From: Paenibacillus baekrokdamisoli | Lineage (GTDB): Bacteria; Bacillota; Bacilli; Paenibacillales; Paenibacillaceae | NCBI RefSeq assembly: GCF_003945345.1 | Contig: NZ_AP019308.1 | Location: 5,756,501 to 5,820,500 of the forward strand | Direction of reading: 5' to 3' | Length of the DNA stretch: 64,000 nt | Shown here: positions 1 to 9,257 of the stretch, one piece after another | Layout of the letters: each line of letters opens with the position of its first letter | Position numbering within the stretch: the stretch's first letter is position 1 | The notes under the pieces: generated by a model | The model's database searches: none | What the model was told of the DNA's origin: nothing | The model's input: only the letters and a program-made list of their open reading frames with translations | Made by a program: the position numbers and the translations under genes

Positions 1-1
1 G

Positions 2-67
2 GAGAAGATTGTGTTCAACCGGATCGTATCCTTGAAGAGCTCGTTCGACGCTGCTAAGGGTAAATAA
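2..67 (+). CDS. 3' end of an unidentified gene
   Basis: An open frame enters from the left edge and ends in TAA, leaving 21 codons that end in ...SFDAAKGK. It is followed within 40 bases by a strong rho-independent terminator, which supports it as the last gene of a transcript. The tail is too short to assign a family. Confidence 0.6.
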   Translation, partial: EKIVFNRIVSLKSSFDAAKGK

Positions 68-105
68 GGCGTAGGATGTAGAATATTATATAATCGTCTT
101 AAAAA

Positions 106-136
106 CGCCGAATCCAGGATGGATTCGGCGTTTTTT
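106..136 (+). terminator. rho-independent terminator
   Basis: A perfect 10-bp stem (CGCCGAATCC with GGATTCGGCG) closes a 5-base loop and is followed by six T residues. It ends the transcript of the gene that enters from the left edge. Confidence 0.9.
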
Positions 137-230
137 ATGCTGTATATGGGTTTGGAATCATTCTTGTGTGCAACAATCAATAGCAGGGACTCGTCTATCC
201 AAGCAGAAGAATACGGAGAAGAAGTGAGCC

Positions 231-428
231 TTGTTTGAAGAAAATGAGATATTTAGGTATGAGTATGACGATAGTTATGGTTCCTCTCGACATCCGTTTC
301 AACTGGTCAGGCGGAGAATGTTGTATATCCCGAGTGCGGTAATACGATTCATCCACAGATTGGGAAAAGCATCCCCAGTTCTATTCCTGCCACCGGCTCC
401 TCAGGAAAATGATGTCAAGGCTACATGA
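231..428 (+). CDS. small hypothetical protein (doubtful)
   Basis: A 65-codon frame opening with TTG, with a GGAG-like sequence about 11 bases upstream. The product is basic in its second half and has no recognisable domain, signal peptide or membrane segment. It fills the space between a terminator and the next secreted-protein gene. No coding signature beyond the open frame supports it, so it may be spurious. Confidence 0.25.
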   Translation: MFEENEIFRYEYDDSYGSSRHPFQLVRRRMLYIPSAVIRFIHRLGKASPVLFLPPAPQENDVKAT

Positions 429-523
429 ATTGCCCATCTCTCAGGATGATCGATGGTTGAAAATATTTAGAATAATTGATAACACGCGAGATATCATTAC
501 ATTAAGGTGAAAGAGGGTTAATA

Positions 524-1420
524 ATGAAAAAGATTCTATTTGTTTTATCTTTGGTTTTAAGTTTTGGTTTGTTTGGGGAGCCGCAGATCTCGGCTGCGGA
601 AGCAAAGGGCCTTAGTCCGATCGAAATGAATGTAAATGGCCAGTTTATTGTTATGGATGTGCAACCCGTTATTGATAAAGCGAATCTTTTAATTCCTATC
701 CGAGCATTGTCCTCCTTTGGATTATCTTATCGCTGGGATTCAGCTACCCAATCTGTGACCATTGAAAATACGGATGGCGATGTGCTGAAGGCTGCAGTAA
801 ATAGCAAAACCGCTTATAAAAACGGTACTTCTAGCGAAATGACAGTTCCTGTACAGAGCAAAGATGGCCGGGTACTTGTCCCCGTCCGTTTTATTACCGA
901 AAACTTAGGTTGCCAGGTTCAATATGAATCCATTCGCAAAATGGTGTTTATTACCTCGAAGGATTATAAGTTCGATATGAATGTATTTGAGCAAGAGGAT
1001 TTGGTAGCTGCACGCAGAGCAGCTATCTCGATACCACTGACAGTCGCCTTTAAAACCCTCGATTTTCCTACATTAAAGTACCATAGTTACAGATTTCCGA
1101 AAGGAAAGGCAAATACGTACGTTTTTTCGGATGCCTATACAAACTCGATTGTGGAAATAAAGGATGGCAAAGCCATTGTGCTAGGTCAGTATGTAATAGG
1201 TGATCGCTCTAATTTTGCCGTCAAAGCAGGTAACATTACAGAAAAAAACACTGCTGATCCCGTTTTGGCACCTTTTATTTCAGGCGTAACTTTTAGTTTT
1301 GAATCCAACGATACTTCTCAAACAAACTACCATGATAGCGAAACAGGATTGAATGGGTCTTTTACCTCCTCTGTAAAGGTCTACTCTGATATTATTCAAA
1401 AAGTTCCTAATGGCAGTTAA
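524..1420 (+). CDS. secreted protein with copper-amine-oxidase N-terminal (stalk) domain
   Basis: A 298-residue protein with an N-terminal signal peptide (MKKILFVLSLVLSFGLFG, likely cleaved near SAAEA). Residues about 35-145 match the stalk domain named after the copper amine oxidase N-terminus: two repeats of the type LLIPIRAL...W....VTI and VLVPVRFI.E.LG. This domain is very common in secreted Paenibacillus proteins and carries no copper-oxidase catalytic site. The C-terminal half (150-298) is not recognised. AGAGGG lies a few bases before the ATG. The gene appears monocistronic, with a weak hairpin after it. The export and stalk domain are clear; the function is not. Confidence 0.8.
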   Translation: MKKILFVLSLVLSFGLFGEPQISAAEAKGLSPIEMNVNGQFIVMDVQPVIDKANLLIPIRALSSFGLSYRWDSATQSVTIENTDGDVLKAAVNSKTAYKNGTSSEMTVPVQSKDGRVLVPVRFITENLGCQVQYESIRKMVFITSKDYKFDMNVFEQEDLVAARRAAISIPLTVAFKTLDFPTLKYHSYRFPKGKANTYVFSDAYTNSIVEIKDGKAIVLGQYVIGDRSNFAVKAGNITEKNTADPVLAPFISGVTFSFESNDTSQTNYHDSETGLNGSFTSSVKVYSDIIQKVPNGS

Positions 1421-1436
1421 TCTGTCGGTTCTAAAA

Positions 1437-1473
1437 AAACGATAAGGTCCTAAAATTGGGCGTTGTCGTTTTT
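1437..1473 (+). terminator. probable terminator after the stalk-domain gene
   Basis: AAACGATAA pairs with TTGTCGTTT (one G-T wobble) across a 17-base loop, followed by a short T run. The loop is long for a terminator, so confidence is moderate. Confidence 0.45.
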
Positions 1474-1702
1474 ATGTTACCGCCGATTCAAAGCCGTCAG
1501 TCATCTCATGCTCTACTAGCTCGTCCCACTCCGGCAGCATGCCCTTCCAAATGATCTGCAACTCTCAGTCTTCTATCTTTTGAATAGGTACCATCAATTG
1601 GGCCAAAAGCGGCCTATTTGTTTGAGTCCTCATGGAAGAAAAATACACGGGTAGGGGAATTCGCAAGATTTCGGCCAAATATTCAGAGGAAACCAAGTTA
1701 TC
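1472..1702 (-). pseudogene. decayed coding relic, family unknown
   Basis: On the minus strand one frame reads 45 sense codons (1702 down to 1568), a TGA (1565-1567), then 30 more codons ending in TAA at 1472-1474. The composition looks protein-like (for example LAQLMVPIQKIED before the TGA and MLPEWDELVEHEMTDGF after it). There is no start codon with a ribosome site, and the frame is closed upstream at 1703-1705. This looks like the C-terminal remnant of an inactivated gene. I do not recognise the family. It occupies most of the gap before the inositol operon. Confidence 0.35.
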
Positions 1703-1765
1703 TCAAAACCTAAAGGCATGAACGCATTTGAAGAAATTGACTTTGGAGCGAGAATAAAATAGTTG

Positions 1766-1794
1766 TTGTGCAAAGAATGGATCTCTTGTAGAAT
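1766..1794 (+). promoter_or_regulatory. candidate sigma-A promoter of the iol operon
   Basis: TTGTGC (1766-1771) and TAGAAT (1789-1794) are separated by exactly 17 bases. The first operator-like palindrome begins 5 bases after the -10, so it would overlap the transcription start. Confidence 0.6.
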
Positions 1795-1798
1795 CGAA

Positions 1799-1867
1799 TT
1801 AAGCGCTTAACCTACTTTTTTAATGTTGTGGTAGCGCTATTTTATTAAACTAAGGTATAGCGCTTAA
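1799..1867 (+). promoter_or_regulatory. three LacI-type operator-like sites before iolD
   Basis: A perfect 12-bp palindrome TTAAGCGCTTAA (1799-1810) is followed by TAGCGCTA (1832-1839) and TATAGCGCTTAA (1856-1867). All share the AGCGCT core with a central CG, which is typical of LacI-family operators. The sites lie between the promoter and the iolD ribosome site. The LacI regulator encoded just after the operon (9258-10271) is the obvious candidate ligand-responsive repressor; this is inference. Confidence 0.6.
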
Positions 1868-1905
1868 CCCCATAACCTTACAATATAAATGGAGGGCTTG
1901 ATGAG

Positions 1906-3771
1906 ATGAGCACGATTCGACTTTCGATGGCGCAAGCGCTGCTTCGTTTTCTCGATAATCAATATCTATTGGTTGACGGCAAGGAAACCAAGTTCGTAAA
2001 AGGGGTCATGGGCATTTTCGGCCATGGCAATGTAACAGGAATCGGTGAAGCTTTGGAGAATAGCAGCGGAGATCTTGTCTACATCCAAGGGAAAAATGAA
2101 CAAGGTATGGTCCATGCTGCAACTGCTTTCGCTAAGCAGAACAATCGCCGCCAGATCTTTGCTTGTACCTCCTCCATTGGACCCGGTGCCTTGAATATGA
2201 TTACTGCTGCCGCGACAGCGACGGTAAATCGCATACCTGTCCTGCTGCTGCCAGGTGATAATTTCGCAAGCAGACAGCCTGACCCGGTGCTCCAGCAGCT
2301 AGAGGTAGCAAGCGATTATACCATTTCTGCTAATGAGCCCTTTAAAGCAGTCAGTAAATACTGGGACCGTATCGTCAGGCCCGAACAATTGATGACCGCG
2401 GCGGTACAAGCGATTCGTGTGCTGACCGACCCTGCCGAGACGGGAGCTGTCACTCTTGCCCTTCCGCAGGACGTACAGGCGGAAGCCTATGATTATCCAA
2501 CTTCGTTCTTTGAACGCAAGGTTCACTATATCGATCGACGGCCTGCAGCGGCAGAATCTATCAAACGCGCGATGCAGGTAATGAAAGGCAAGAAAAAGCC
2601 GCTTTTGATCGTTGGTGGGGGCGTCCTCTATGCTTCTGCTACGCGTGAGCTTGCGTTATTCGCCGAAGCATTCCAGATTCCGCTATCGGAAACGCAGGCT
2701 GGGAAAAGTGCTGTACCTTGGAACCATCCGCTTAACGTAGGTGCCATTGGTGTGACAGGTACATTGGCTGCAAATCGGCTAGCTCAGGAAGCGGATCTTA
2801 TTATCGGTGTCGGCACCCGGTATTCCGATTTCACGACGTCATCCAAATCGGCATTCGGCAACCCGGATATTCAATTTATTAATATTAATGTAAGTGGTTA
2901 TGATTCGTCCAAACTGAATGGCGAGGCCATTATAGCGGATGCCAAAGAGGGCCTGCTGGCCTTGCATGCCGCTCTGTCAGCAGAGCAATACAAGAGTGGG
3001 TACGAACCGTCTTTCATCCAGGGGTTGAAACAGCAGTGGGATGAAGAGGTTGATCGCCTATACGCTGCGGAGCATGAAGCGGGCTTTGCTCAGACTAGGG
3101 CACTTGGCGTGATCCAGGAAACAATCGATCCGACCTCGGTTATCGTATGTGCGGCAGGAAGCCTTCCGGGAGATTTGCACCGATTGTGGAGACCGCAATA
3201 TCCGAAGACGTACCATATGGAATACGGGTTTTCTTGTATGGGCTATGAAATTGCCGGTGCATTCGGGGCCGCACTTGCAGAGCCAGAACGTGAAGTCTAT
3301 GCCGTCGTCGGAGACGGAAGTTACCTGATGCTCCATTCAGAGCTTGTGACCAGTCTGCAGGAGGGACGCAAAATCACGGTGCTGTTGTTCGATAACCACG
3401 GTTTCCAATGCATTCACAATTTGCAAAGAAGCCAAGGGAGCAGCGGATTCGGCAACGAGTTCCGTTATCGGACTTCGGAGACGGGGAAGCTGACCGGAAA
3501 TTACATGCCAATCGATTTTGCCGCCCATGCAAGCAGTCTCGGAGCCAAAGCCTATAAGGCTGGGAATGCGGAAGAGCTTAGGGAAGCTTTGCAGGCGGCA
3601 AAACGTGAAACCACTACAACGCTCATTGAAATTTCGGTTGTACCGGGGACAAATTCGGATGGTTACGAGTCCTGGTGGAACGTCGGTGTTCCCGAGGTGT
3701 CCGCTAGTGCCAAGGTTGTGAAAGCGAGCGAAGAGATGAATGCACGCATCCGGAAAGTTACACTTCGATAA
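1906..3771 (+). CDS. iolD: 3D-(3,5/4)-trihydroxycyclohexane-1,2-dione hydrolase
   Basis: Thiamine-diphosphate enzyme of 621 residues, close to the usual length of IolD. It opens the ring of the diketo-inositol intermediate to give 5-deoxy-glucuronate in myo-inositol catabolism. The activating glutamate is visible in YIQGKNEQGM (Glu65). The diphosphate/Mg-binding motif starts at GDGS (469) and ends about residue 497 in LLFDN. A GGAGGG ribosome site lies 10 bases before the ATG; an out-of-frame ATG lies 5 bases upstream. It is the first gene of the operon and is read from the promoter and operator array just upstream. In the B. subtilis operon iolD is internal, so the gene order here differs. 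Confidence 0.95.
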   Translation: MSTIRLSMAQALLRFLDNQYLLVDGKETKFVKGVMGIFGHGNVTGIGEALENSSGDLVYIQGKNEQGMVHAATAFAKQNNRRQIFACTSSIGPGALNMITAAATATVNRIPVLLLPGDNFASRQPDPVLQQLEVASDYTISANEPFKAVSKYWDRIVRPEQLMTAAVQAIRVLTDPAETGAVTLALPQDVQAEAYDYPTSFFERKVHYIDRRPAAAESIKRAMQVMKGKKKPLLIVGGGVLYASATRELALFAEAFQIPLSETQAGKSAVPWNHPLNVGAIGVTGTLAANRLAQEADLIIGVGTRYSDFTTSSKSAFGNPDIQFININVSGYDSSKLNGEAIIADAKEGLLALHAALSAEQYKSGYEPSFIQGLKQQWDEEVDRLYAAEHEAGFAQTRALGVIQETIDPTSVIVCAAGSLPGDLHRLWRPQYPKTYHMEYGFSCMGYEIAGAFGAALAEPEREVYAVVGDGSYLMLHSELVTSLQEGRKITVLLFDNHGFQCIHNLQRSQGSSGFGNEFRYRTSETGKLTGNYMPIDFAAHASSLGAKAYKAGNAEELREALQAAKRETTTTLIEISVVPGTNSDGYESWWNVGVPEVSASAKVVKASEEMNARIRKVTLR

Positions 3772-3791
3772 AAGAAGGAGATAACGCATAT

Positions 3792-4700
3792 ATGGGAAAC
3801 ATGCCTTTTCGGTTAGGTATCCATCCGATCAACTGGGTCGGAGAAGACGTCAAGGAGCACGGTGATGATACCTCATTCGAGCGTATCGTTGATGATATTA
3901 CAGCACTTGGTTTGACAGGTACGGAAATGGGTCGGAAATTCCCTACAGATCCAGACGTTCTAAAGAAAGAGTTGTCCAAGCGCGGCATTACGCTAACGTC
4001 GCAGTGGAAGTCCGTGTTGTTCTCCGATCCGGCCTACCGGGAGGAAGAACTTAAAGCCTATCGCAAGCATGCGCAATTCCTGAAGGAAATGGGAAGCACG
4101 GTCATTAGTACTTGCGAAACCGGGGGCTCACTCCACTTTGACCCACGGCGCTCGCCCAATGAGAAAGAGGTACTTCGGCTGAGCGAAGCAGAGTGGAAGC
4201 ACTTGGCTGAGGGGCTCAATGCCGCTGGTGCAATCGCTCAGGAGTACGGTCTGAAATTGACCTATCATCATCATGGAGGCACTGTGGTGGAACGGCCGGA
4301 GGAAATTGATCGTCTGATGGAGCTGACCGATCCGAAGCTTGTTTATCTTCTGTTCGACACCGGTCATGCTTATTATGGAGGGGCAGACCCCTTGTCCGTC
4401 CTTCGCAAGCATTACGATCGAATTGCTTATATTCATTTGAAAGATATCAGGCAGCAGGTGCTGGAAGAAGCGCGAATGGAGCAGGTGGATTTCGTGACTT
4501 GTATTCGCAAAGGCGTATTCACTGTGCCAGGTGACGGATGCATCGATTTCGGACCGATCATAACTGAATTAATGAACAGAAATTATACAGGATGGGCGAT
4601 TCTGGAGGGCGAGCAGGACCCCAAGGAGCATCCGGCTTATGAATATGCCCGCCTTGCACTTCTTTACATCGACTCCCTTATCTCCTCAGAAAGCAGGTAG
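3792..4700 (+). CDS. iolE: inosose dehydratase
   Basis: A 302-residue TIM-barrel protein of the AP-endonuclease-2/xylose-isomerase-like superfamily. It dehydrates 2-keto-myo-inositol (scyllo-inosose), the step between IolG and IolD. Metal-site motifs are visible in YHHHGGTVVE, in FDTGHAYYGG and near the C-terminus in AILEGEQDP. An AGAAGGAG ribosome site precedes the start, 20 bases after the iolD stop. Length and flanking genes agree with IolE rather than IolH or IolI. Confidence 0.93.
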   Translation: MGNMPFRLGIHPINWVGEDVKEHGDDTSFERIVDDITALGLTGTEMGRKFPTDPDVLKKELSKRGITLTSQWKSVLFSDPAYREEELKAYRKHAQFLKEMGSTVISTCETGGSLHFDPRRSPNEKEVLRLSEAEWKHLAEGLNAAGAIAQEYGLKLTYHHHGGTVVERPEEIDRLMELTDPKLVYLLFDTGHAYYGGADPLSVLRKHYDRIAYIHLKDIRQQVLEEARMEQVDFVTCIRKGVFTVPGDGCIDFGPIITELMNRNYTGWAILEGEQDPKEHPAYEYARLALLYIDSLISSESR

Positions 4701-4708
4701 CGATTGCT

Positions 4709-5719
4709 ATGACTTATTTATCCTTTTCTAATCAAAAAGTACTTGATTTCGTAGCTATCGGCCGACTTTGCATTGATTTGAACGCGAATGAAATCAACCG
4801 ACCGATGGAAGAGACGATGACGTTCACCAAGTATGTTGGCGGTTCTCCTGCTAACATTGCTATCGGTATGTCTCGACTTGGACAGAAGACCGCCTTTATC
4901 GGCAAGATCGCGAATGATCAGATGGGCCGTTTTATTACTGATTACTTAAACCGCAACGGAATCGAAACGGAGAATGTCGTGACGGACCTGTCTGGCGCCG
5001 TGACGGGTCTCGCCTTTACGGAGATCAAGAGCCCTACCGATTGCAGCATTCTCATGTATCGTGACAATGCAGCCGATCTCAAGCTTACGGCAGGCGAAGT
5101 GAGCGAAGACTTGATCGCGCGCTCGAAGATGCTTCTGATCTCCGGCACGGCTTTGGCGAAGAGCCCTTCGCGAGAAGCGGTCTTTCAGGCACTACACTAT
5201 GCCAAGAAGCACGGAGTCGTCGTCGCATTCGATCTGGACTATCGCCCTTATACCTGGGAGTCCAAGGAAGAAACAGCTGTTTATTATAATCTTGCTGCGG
5301 AGAAGTCCGACATCATCCTCGGTACACGCGAAGAGTTCGACATGATGGAAGTGTTCGATCATAATCCGGAGCATAACGATAGCATTACCGCTGCAAAGTG
5401 GTTCGACTATGCAGCGAAAATCGTCATTATTAAGCACGGCAAGGATGGCTCCATCGCCTATACGGGAGACGGAGCGAGCCATCGGGCTAAGAGTTTCCCA
5501 GCGAAGGTAATCAAGACATTTGGCGCTGGCGACTCCTACGCAGCTGGGTTTCTGTATGGGATCATGCAGGGCTGGACGCTCGAGAAGAGCATGGAGTTCG
5601 GCAGCGCATCCGCCTGTATCGTAATTTCGAGCCATAGCTGTTCTGACGCGATGCCGACCACAAACCAAGTTCATGAATATATCGAAGACTGCAACAGCGG
5701 CAAAATAACGGCTTCTTAA
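4709..5719 (+). CDS. iolC: 5-dehydro-2-deoxygluconokinase
   Basis: A PfkB/ribokinase-family kinase of 336 residues. The N-terminal substrate motif GGSPANIAIGMSRLG and the C-terminal anion-hole/catalytic motif GAGDSYAAGF are both present. It phosphorylates 2-deoxy-5-keto-gluconate before aldol cleavage. It starts 8 bases after the iolE stop; the ribosome site AGGTAG overlaps that stop, which suggests translational coupling. The aldolase that would use its product (IolJ) is not in this window. Confidence 0.93.
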   Translation: MTYLSFSNQKVLDFVAIGRLCIDLNANEINRPMEETMTFTKYVGGSPANIAIGMSRLGQKTAFIGKIANDQMGRFITDYLNRNGIETENVVTDLSGAVTGLAFTEIKSPTDCSILMYRDNAADLKLTAGEVSEDLIARSKMLLISGTALAKSPSREAVFQALHYAKKHGVVVAFDLDYRPYTWESKEETAVYYNLAAEKSDIILGTREEFDMMEVFDHNPEHNDSITAAKWFDYAAKIVIIKHGKDGSIAYTGDGASHRAKSFPAKVIKTFGAGDSYAAGFLYGIMQGWTLEKSMEFGSASACIVISSHSCSDAMPTTNQVHEYIEDCNSGKITAS

Positions 5720-5756
5720 GTCTCATCTCATGCTGCAATCGAAAGGGGTAAATGAA

Positions 5757-7202
5757 ATGACGCAAGTTTTGAAAAATTGGATCGGAGGCGCATGGATTCC
5801 TTCTGCATCAAGCGCAACCGAGAATGTATACAATCCCGCAACCGAAGAGATCCTGGCGCTTGTTCCGTTGTCTACAAAGGAAGATGTAGACCTTGCCGTT
5901 CAAACAGCCAAAGAAGCATTCAAAGCTTGGAGCCGTACACCGGTTCCGCGCCGCTCACGGGTTTTATTTAAATATCAACAGCTGCTCGTAGATCATTGGG
6001 AAGAGTTGGCTCGGCTGGTCACATTGGAAAATGGAAAAAGCTACAGCGAAGCATACGGCGAAGTACAGCGCGGCATCGAATGCGTCGAATTTGCAGCCGG
6101 AGCTCCCACGCTCATGATGGGTAAGCAGCTTCCGGATATCGCTTCCAACTTGGAATCTGGTATGTATCGGTATCCGGTAGGTGTGGTGGCGGGTATTACG
6201 CCTTTTAATTTCCCTATGATGGTTGCGTGCTGGATGTTCCCGCTCGCCATCGCCTGCGGTAACACGTTCGTCATGAAACCCTCAGAACGCACACCGCTTC
6301 TAGCGAACCGTCTTGCCGAACTGTTCCAAGAAGCCGGCCTGCCAGAAGGCGTGTTCAATATCGTTCATGGTGCGCATGATGTTGTGAATGGCATTCTGGA
6401 GCATAAGGATATTAGCGCCGTTTCCTTCGTTGGCTCGCAGCCTGTAGCCGAATACGTCTACAAAACGGCATCCAATCATGGCAAACGGGTTCAAGCGCTG
6501 GCTGGAGCCAAGAACCATTCGATCGTCATGCCGGACGCAGATTTGGATTTGACTGTCAAAGAAATCATAAACGCGGCTTTCGGCTCCGCAGGCGAACGCT
6601 GTATGGCATGCGCCGTTGTCGTAGCCGTCGGAGAAGTTGGCGATATCCTCGTAAGTAAGCTTGTGGAAGCGGCTAACCGCATTACGATCGGCAACGGAAT
6701 GGAAGATGGGATCTTCCTCGGGCCCGTCATTCGGGGGTCGCATAAGGAGCGTACCCTTAAATATATCGATATCGGTGAGAAGGAAGGCGCTCTCCTTCTG
6801 CGCGATGGACGTAATGATGCTGCTGCAGAAGGTACGGGATACTTCGTCGGCCCGACTATTTTTGACAGTGTGCAGTGCGGGATGAAAATTTGGGAAGACG
6901 AGATATTCGCTCCTGTACTGTCTATTGCGCGTGTCGATACGTTGGAAGAGGCAGTTGAGCTTGCCAACCGTTCGGAATTTGCAAATGGCGCTTGCCTGTT
7001 TACCCAAAACGGAAGCCATGTCCGCCAATTCCGTGAAACCATCGATGCCGGTATGCTGGGAGTCAACCTAGGTGTCCCTGCTCCAATGGCGTTCTTCCCC
7101 TTCTCCGGCTGGAAAAAGTCATTCTATGGCGATCTGCATGCGAACGGAACGGATGGCGTAGAGTTCTATACCCGTAAAAAAATGATTACTTCGCGCTGGT
7201 AA
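5757..7202 (+). CDS. iolA: methylmalonate/malonate-semialdehyde dehydrogenase
   Basis: A CoA-acylating aldehyde dehydrogenase (IolA/MmsA type) that turns malonate semialdehyde into acetyl-CoA and CO2, the last step of the inositol pathway. The frame is open from 5730, but GAAAGGGG lies before the ATG at 5757, giving 481 residues starting MTQVLKNWIGG, close to the family length. NAD-binding motifs FNFPMMVACWMFPLAIACG and MKPSERTP are present, and the catalytic cysteine is Cys282 in GSAGERCMAC. It lies fourth in the operon. Confidence 0.93.
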   Translation: MTQVLKNWIGGAWIPSASSATENVYNPATEEILALVPLSTKEDVDLAVQTAKEAFKAWSRTPVPRRSRVLFKYQQLLVDHWEELARLVTLENGKSYSEAYGEVQRGIECVEFAAGAPTLMMGKQLPDIASNLESGMYRYPVGVVAGITPFNFPMMVACWMFPLAIACGNTFVMKPSERTPLLANRLAELFQEAGLPEGVFNIVHGAHDVVNGILEHKDISAVSFVGSQPVAEYVYKTASNHGKRVQALAGAKNHSIVMPDADLDLTVKEIINAAFGSAGERCMACAVVVAVGEVGDILVSKLVEAANRITIGNGMEDGIFLGPVIRGSHKERTLKYIDIGEKEGALLLRDGRNDAAAEGTGYFVGPTIFDSVQCGMKIWEDEIFAPVLSIARVDTLEEAVELANRSEFANGACLFTQNGSHVRQFRETIDAGMLGVNLGVPAPMAFFPFSGWKKSFYGDLHANGTDGVEFYTRKKMITSRW

Positions 7203-7250
7203 TCATACTTCATACAATTGAGCTTCGCTGATTTGCAGTTCAGGCAAAGC

Positions 7251-7272
7251 AGGAGGTAAAGGAGAAGGAGGT
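7251..7272 (+). promoter_or_regulatory. iolG: multiple Shine-Dalgarno sequence before iolG
   Basis: AGGAGGTAAAGGAGAAGGAGG holds three SD-like cores in tandem within 22 bases; the last one is 8 bases before the iolG ATG. Such repetition may give a standby ribosome site and higher translation of iolG than of its neighbours. This is inference from sequence only. Confidence 0.5.
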
Positions 7273-7280
7273 AATTAATC

Positions 7281-8324
7281 ATGAATAAGATCAAAGTTGG
7301 GATCATCGGAGCTGGCCGCATCGGAAAAATCCATGTCGATAATTTACGCCGTCTTCCTCAAGTGGAAATTGTGGCCGTATGTGATCGGTTCACTGGGCCG
7401 GAACTAGAGGCTTGGTGTGCGGAACGCGGAATTCTTATTGTCACAAAAGAGAGCGAAGCCATCATGGCCAACCCGGATATCGACGCGGTATTCATTTGCT
7501 CCTCCACGGACACACATGTGCCGTTGATCAAGCAGGCCGCGCTCGCAGGCAAGCATGTTTTTTGCGAGAAGCCGGTGAGCATGGATATCCGCCAAACAGA
7601 GGAAGCCGTCGAAGCCGCCAGTCAAGCGGGCATCAAGCTGCAGGTCGGCTTCAACCGCCGCTTCGATCATAACTTCAAACGACTGCATGAACATGTGAAA
7701 GTCGGAACAGTCGGGGCACCCCATATTATCAAAATCACTTCACGCGATCCGAACCCGCCGCATCCGGATTATATCCAGGTGTCGGGAGGTATTTTCATCG
7801 ACATGATGATTCATGATTTTGACATGGCGCGTTACGTGTCAGGCAGTGAAATCGAAGAGGTATATGCGCATGGCAGCGTACTGATCGACCCGGTATTCTC
7901 GCAATATGAAGACTTAGATACAGCCATAGTGACGTTAAAGTTCGAGAATGGTGCACTTGGCGTCATCGATAACAGCCGCCAAGCGGTGTACGGCTATGAC
8001 CAACGGGTAGAGGTGTTCGGCTCCAAAGGCAATGCTGCCGTTACTAACGATTATCCTAACACGGCGGAAATCAGCACAGCGGAAGGCGTATATCGCGATA
8101 AGCCGCTGCACTTTTTCCTTGAACGGTATAACGAAGCCTATAAAGAAGAAACAGAGATCTTCATTGACTGTATCCGTAACGATAAACCGGTTCCGGTTAG
8201 TGGAATGGACGGACTGCAGGCAGAACGAGCTGCATTGACCGCTAAGCTGTCGAGTCAACTTAAGCGCCCTGTGAAGCTCAGCGAAGCCTTGCAGTTGGCG
8301 GAGCAGCACTCGCTATTAACGTAG
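7281..8324 (+). CDS. iolG: myo-inositol 2-dehydrogenase
   Basis: Gfo/Idh/MocA oxidoreductase of 347 residues that oxidises myo-inositol to 2-keto-myo-inositol with NAD, the first catabolic step. The Rossmann motif GIIGAGRIGKIHVDNL is at residues 8-22. The EKPVS motif has Lys97, and IDMMIHDFD carries Asp174 and His178, which correspond to the known catalytic Lys/Asp/His triad of the B. subtilis enzyme. It is translated from an unusually strong ribosome site. Confidence 0.92.
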   Translation: MNKIKVGIIGAGRIGKIHVDNLRRLPQVEIVAVCDRFTGPELEAWCAERGILIVTKESEAIMANPDIDAVFICSSTDTHVPLIKQAALAGKHVFCEKPVSMDIRQTEEAVEAASQAGIKLQVGFNRRFDHNFKRLHEHVKVGTVGAPHIIKITSRDPNPPHPDYIQVSGGIFIDMMIHDFDMARYVSGSEIEEVYAHGSVLIDPVFSQYEDLDTAIVTLKFENGALGVIDNSRQAVYGYDQRVEVFGSKGNAAVTNDYPNTAEISTAEGVYRDKPLHFFLERYNEAYKEETEIFIDCIRNDKPVPVSGMDGLQAERAALTAKLSSQLKRPVKLSEALQLAEQHSLLT

Positions 8325-8346
8325 ATCGGAAAGGAGAGGACAAACG

Positions 8347-9168
<822 letters not shown>

Positions 9169-9179
9169 CGGGGTAGCGA

Positions 9180-9208
9180 TTGCAACTTTGTTCCTTACTC
9201 TTCATAAT
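9180..9208 (+). promoter_or_regulatory. promoter of the first lacI-type regulator
   Basis: TTGCAA (9180-9185) and CATAAT (9203-9208) are spaced by 17 bases, 50 bases before the regulator start. The regulator may therefore be expressed independently of, as well as through, the iol operon. Confidence 0.5.
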
Positions 9209-9257
9209 GAAAGAAAACACATTCCAGTTGGGAATGAAGAGATAGAGGGAAACAAGA

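Noticed and set aside
3058..3789. Long minus-strand frames inside iolD
   Set aside because: They are antisense to a well-supported thiamine-diphosphate enzyme, have no ribosome sites and show no domain.
6300..7066. A 242-residue minus-strand frame inside iolA
   Set aside because: It is an antisense shadow caused by the codon use of the dehydrogenase; its product has no recognisable motif.
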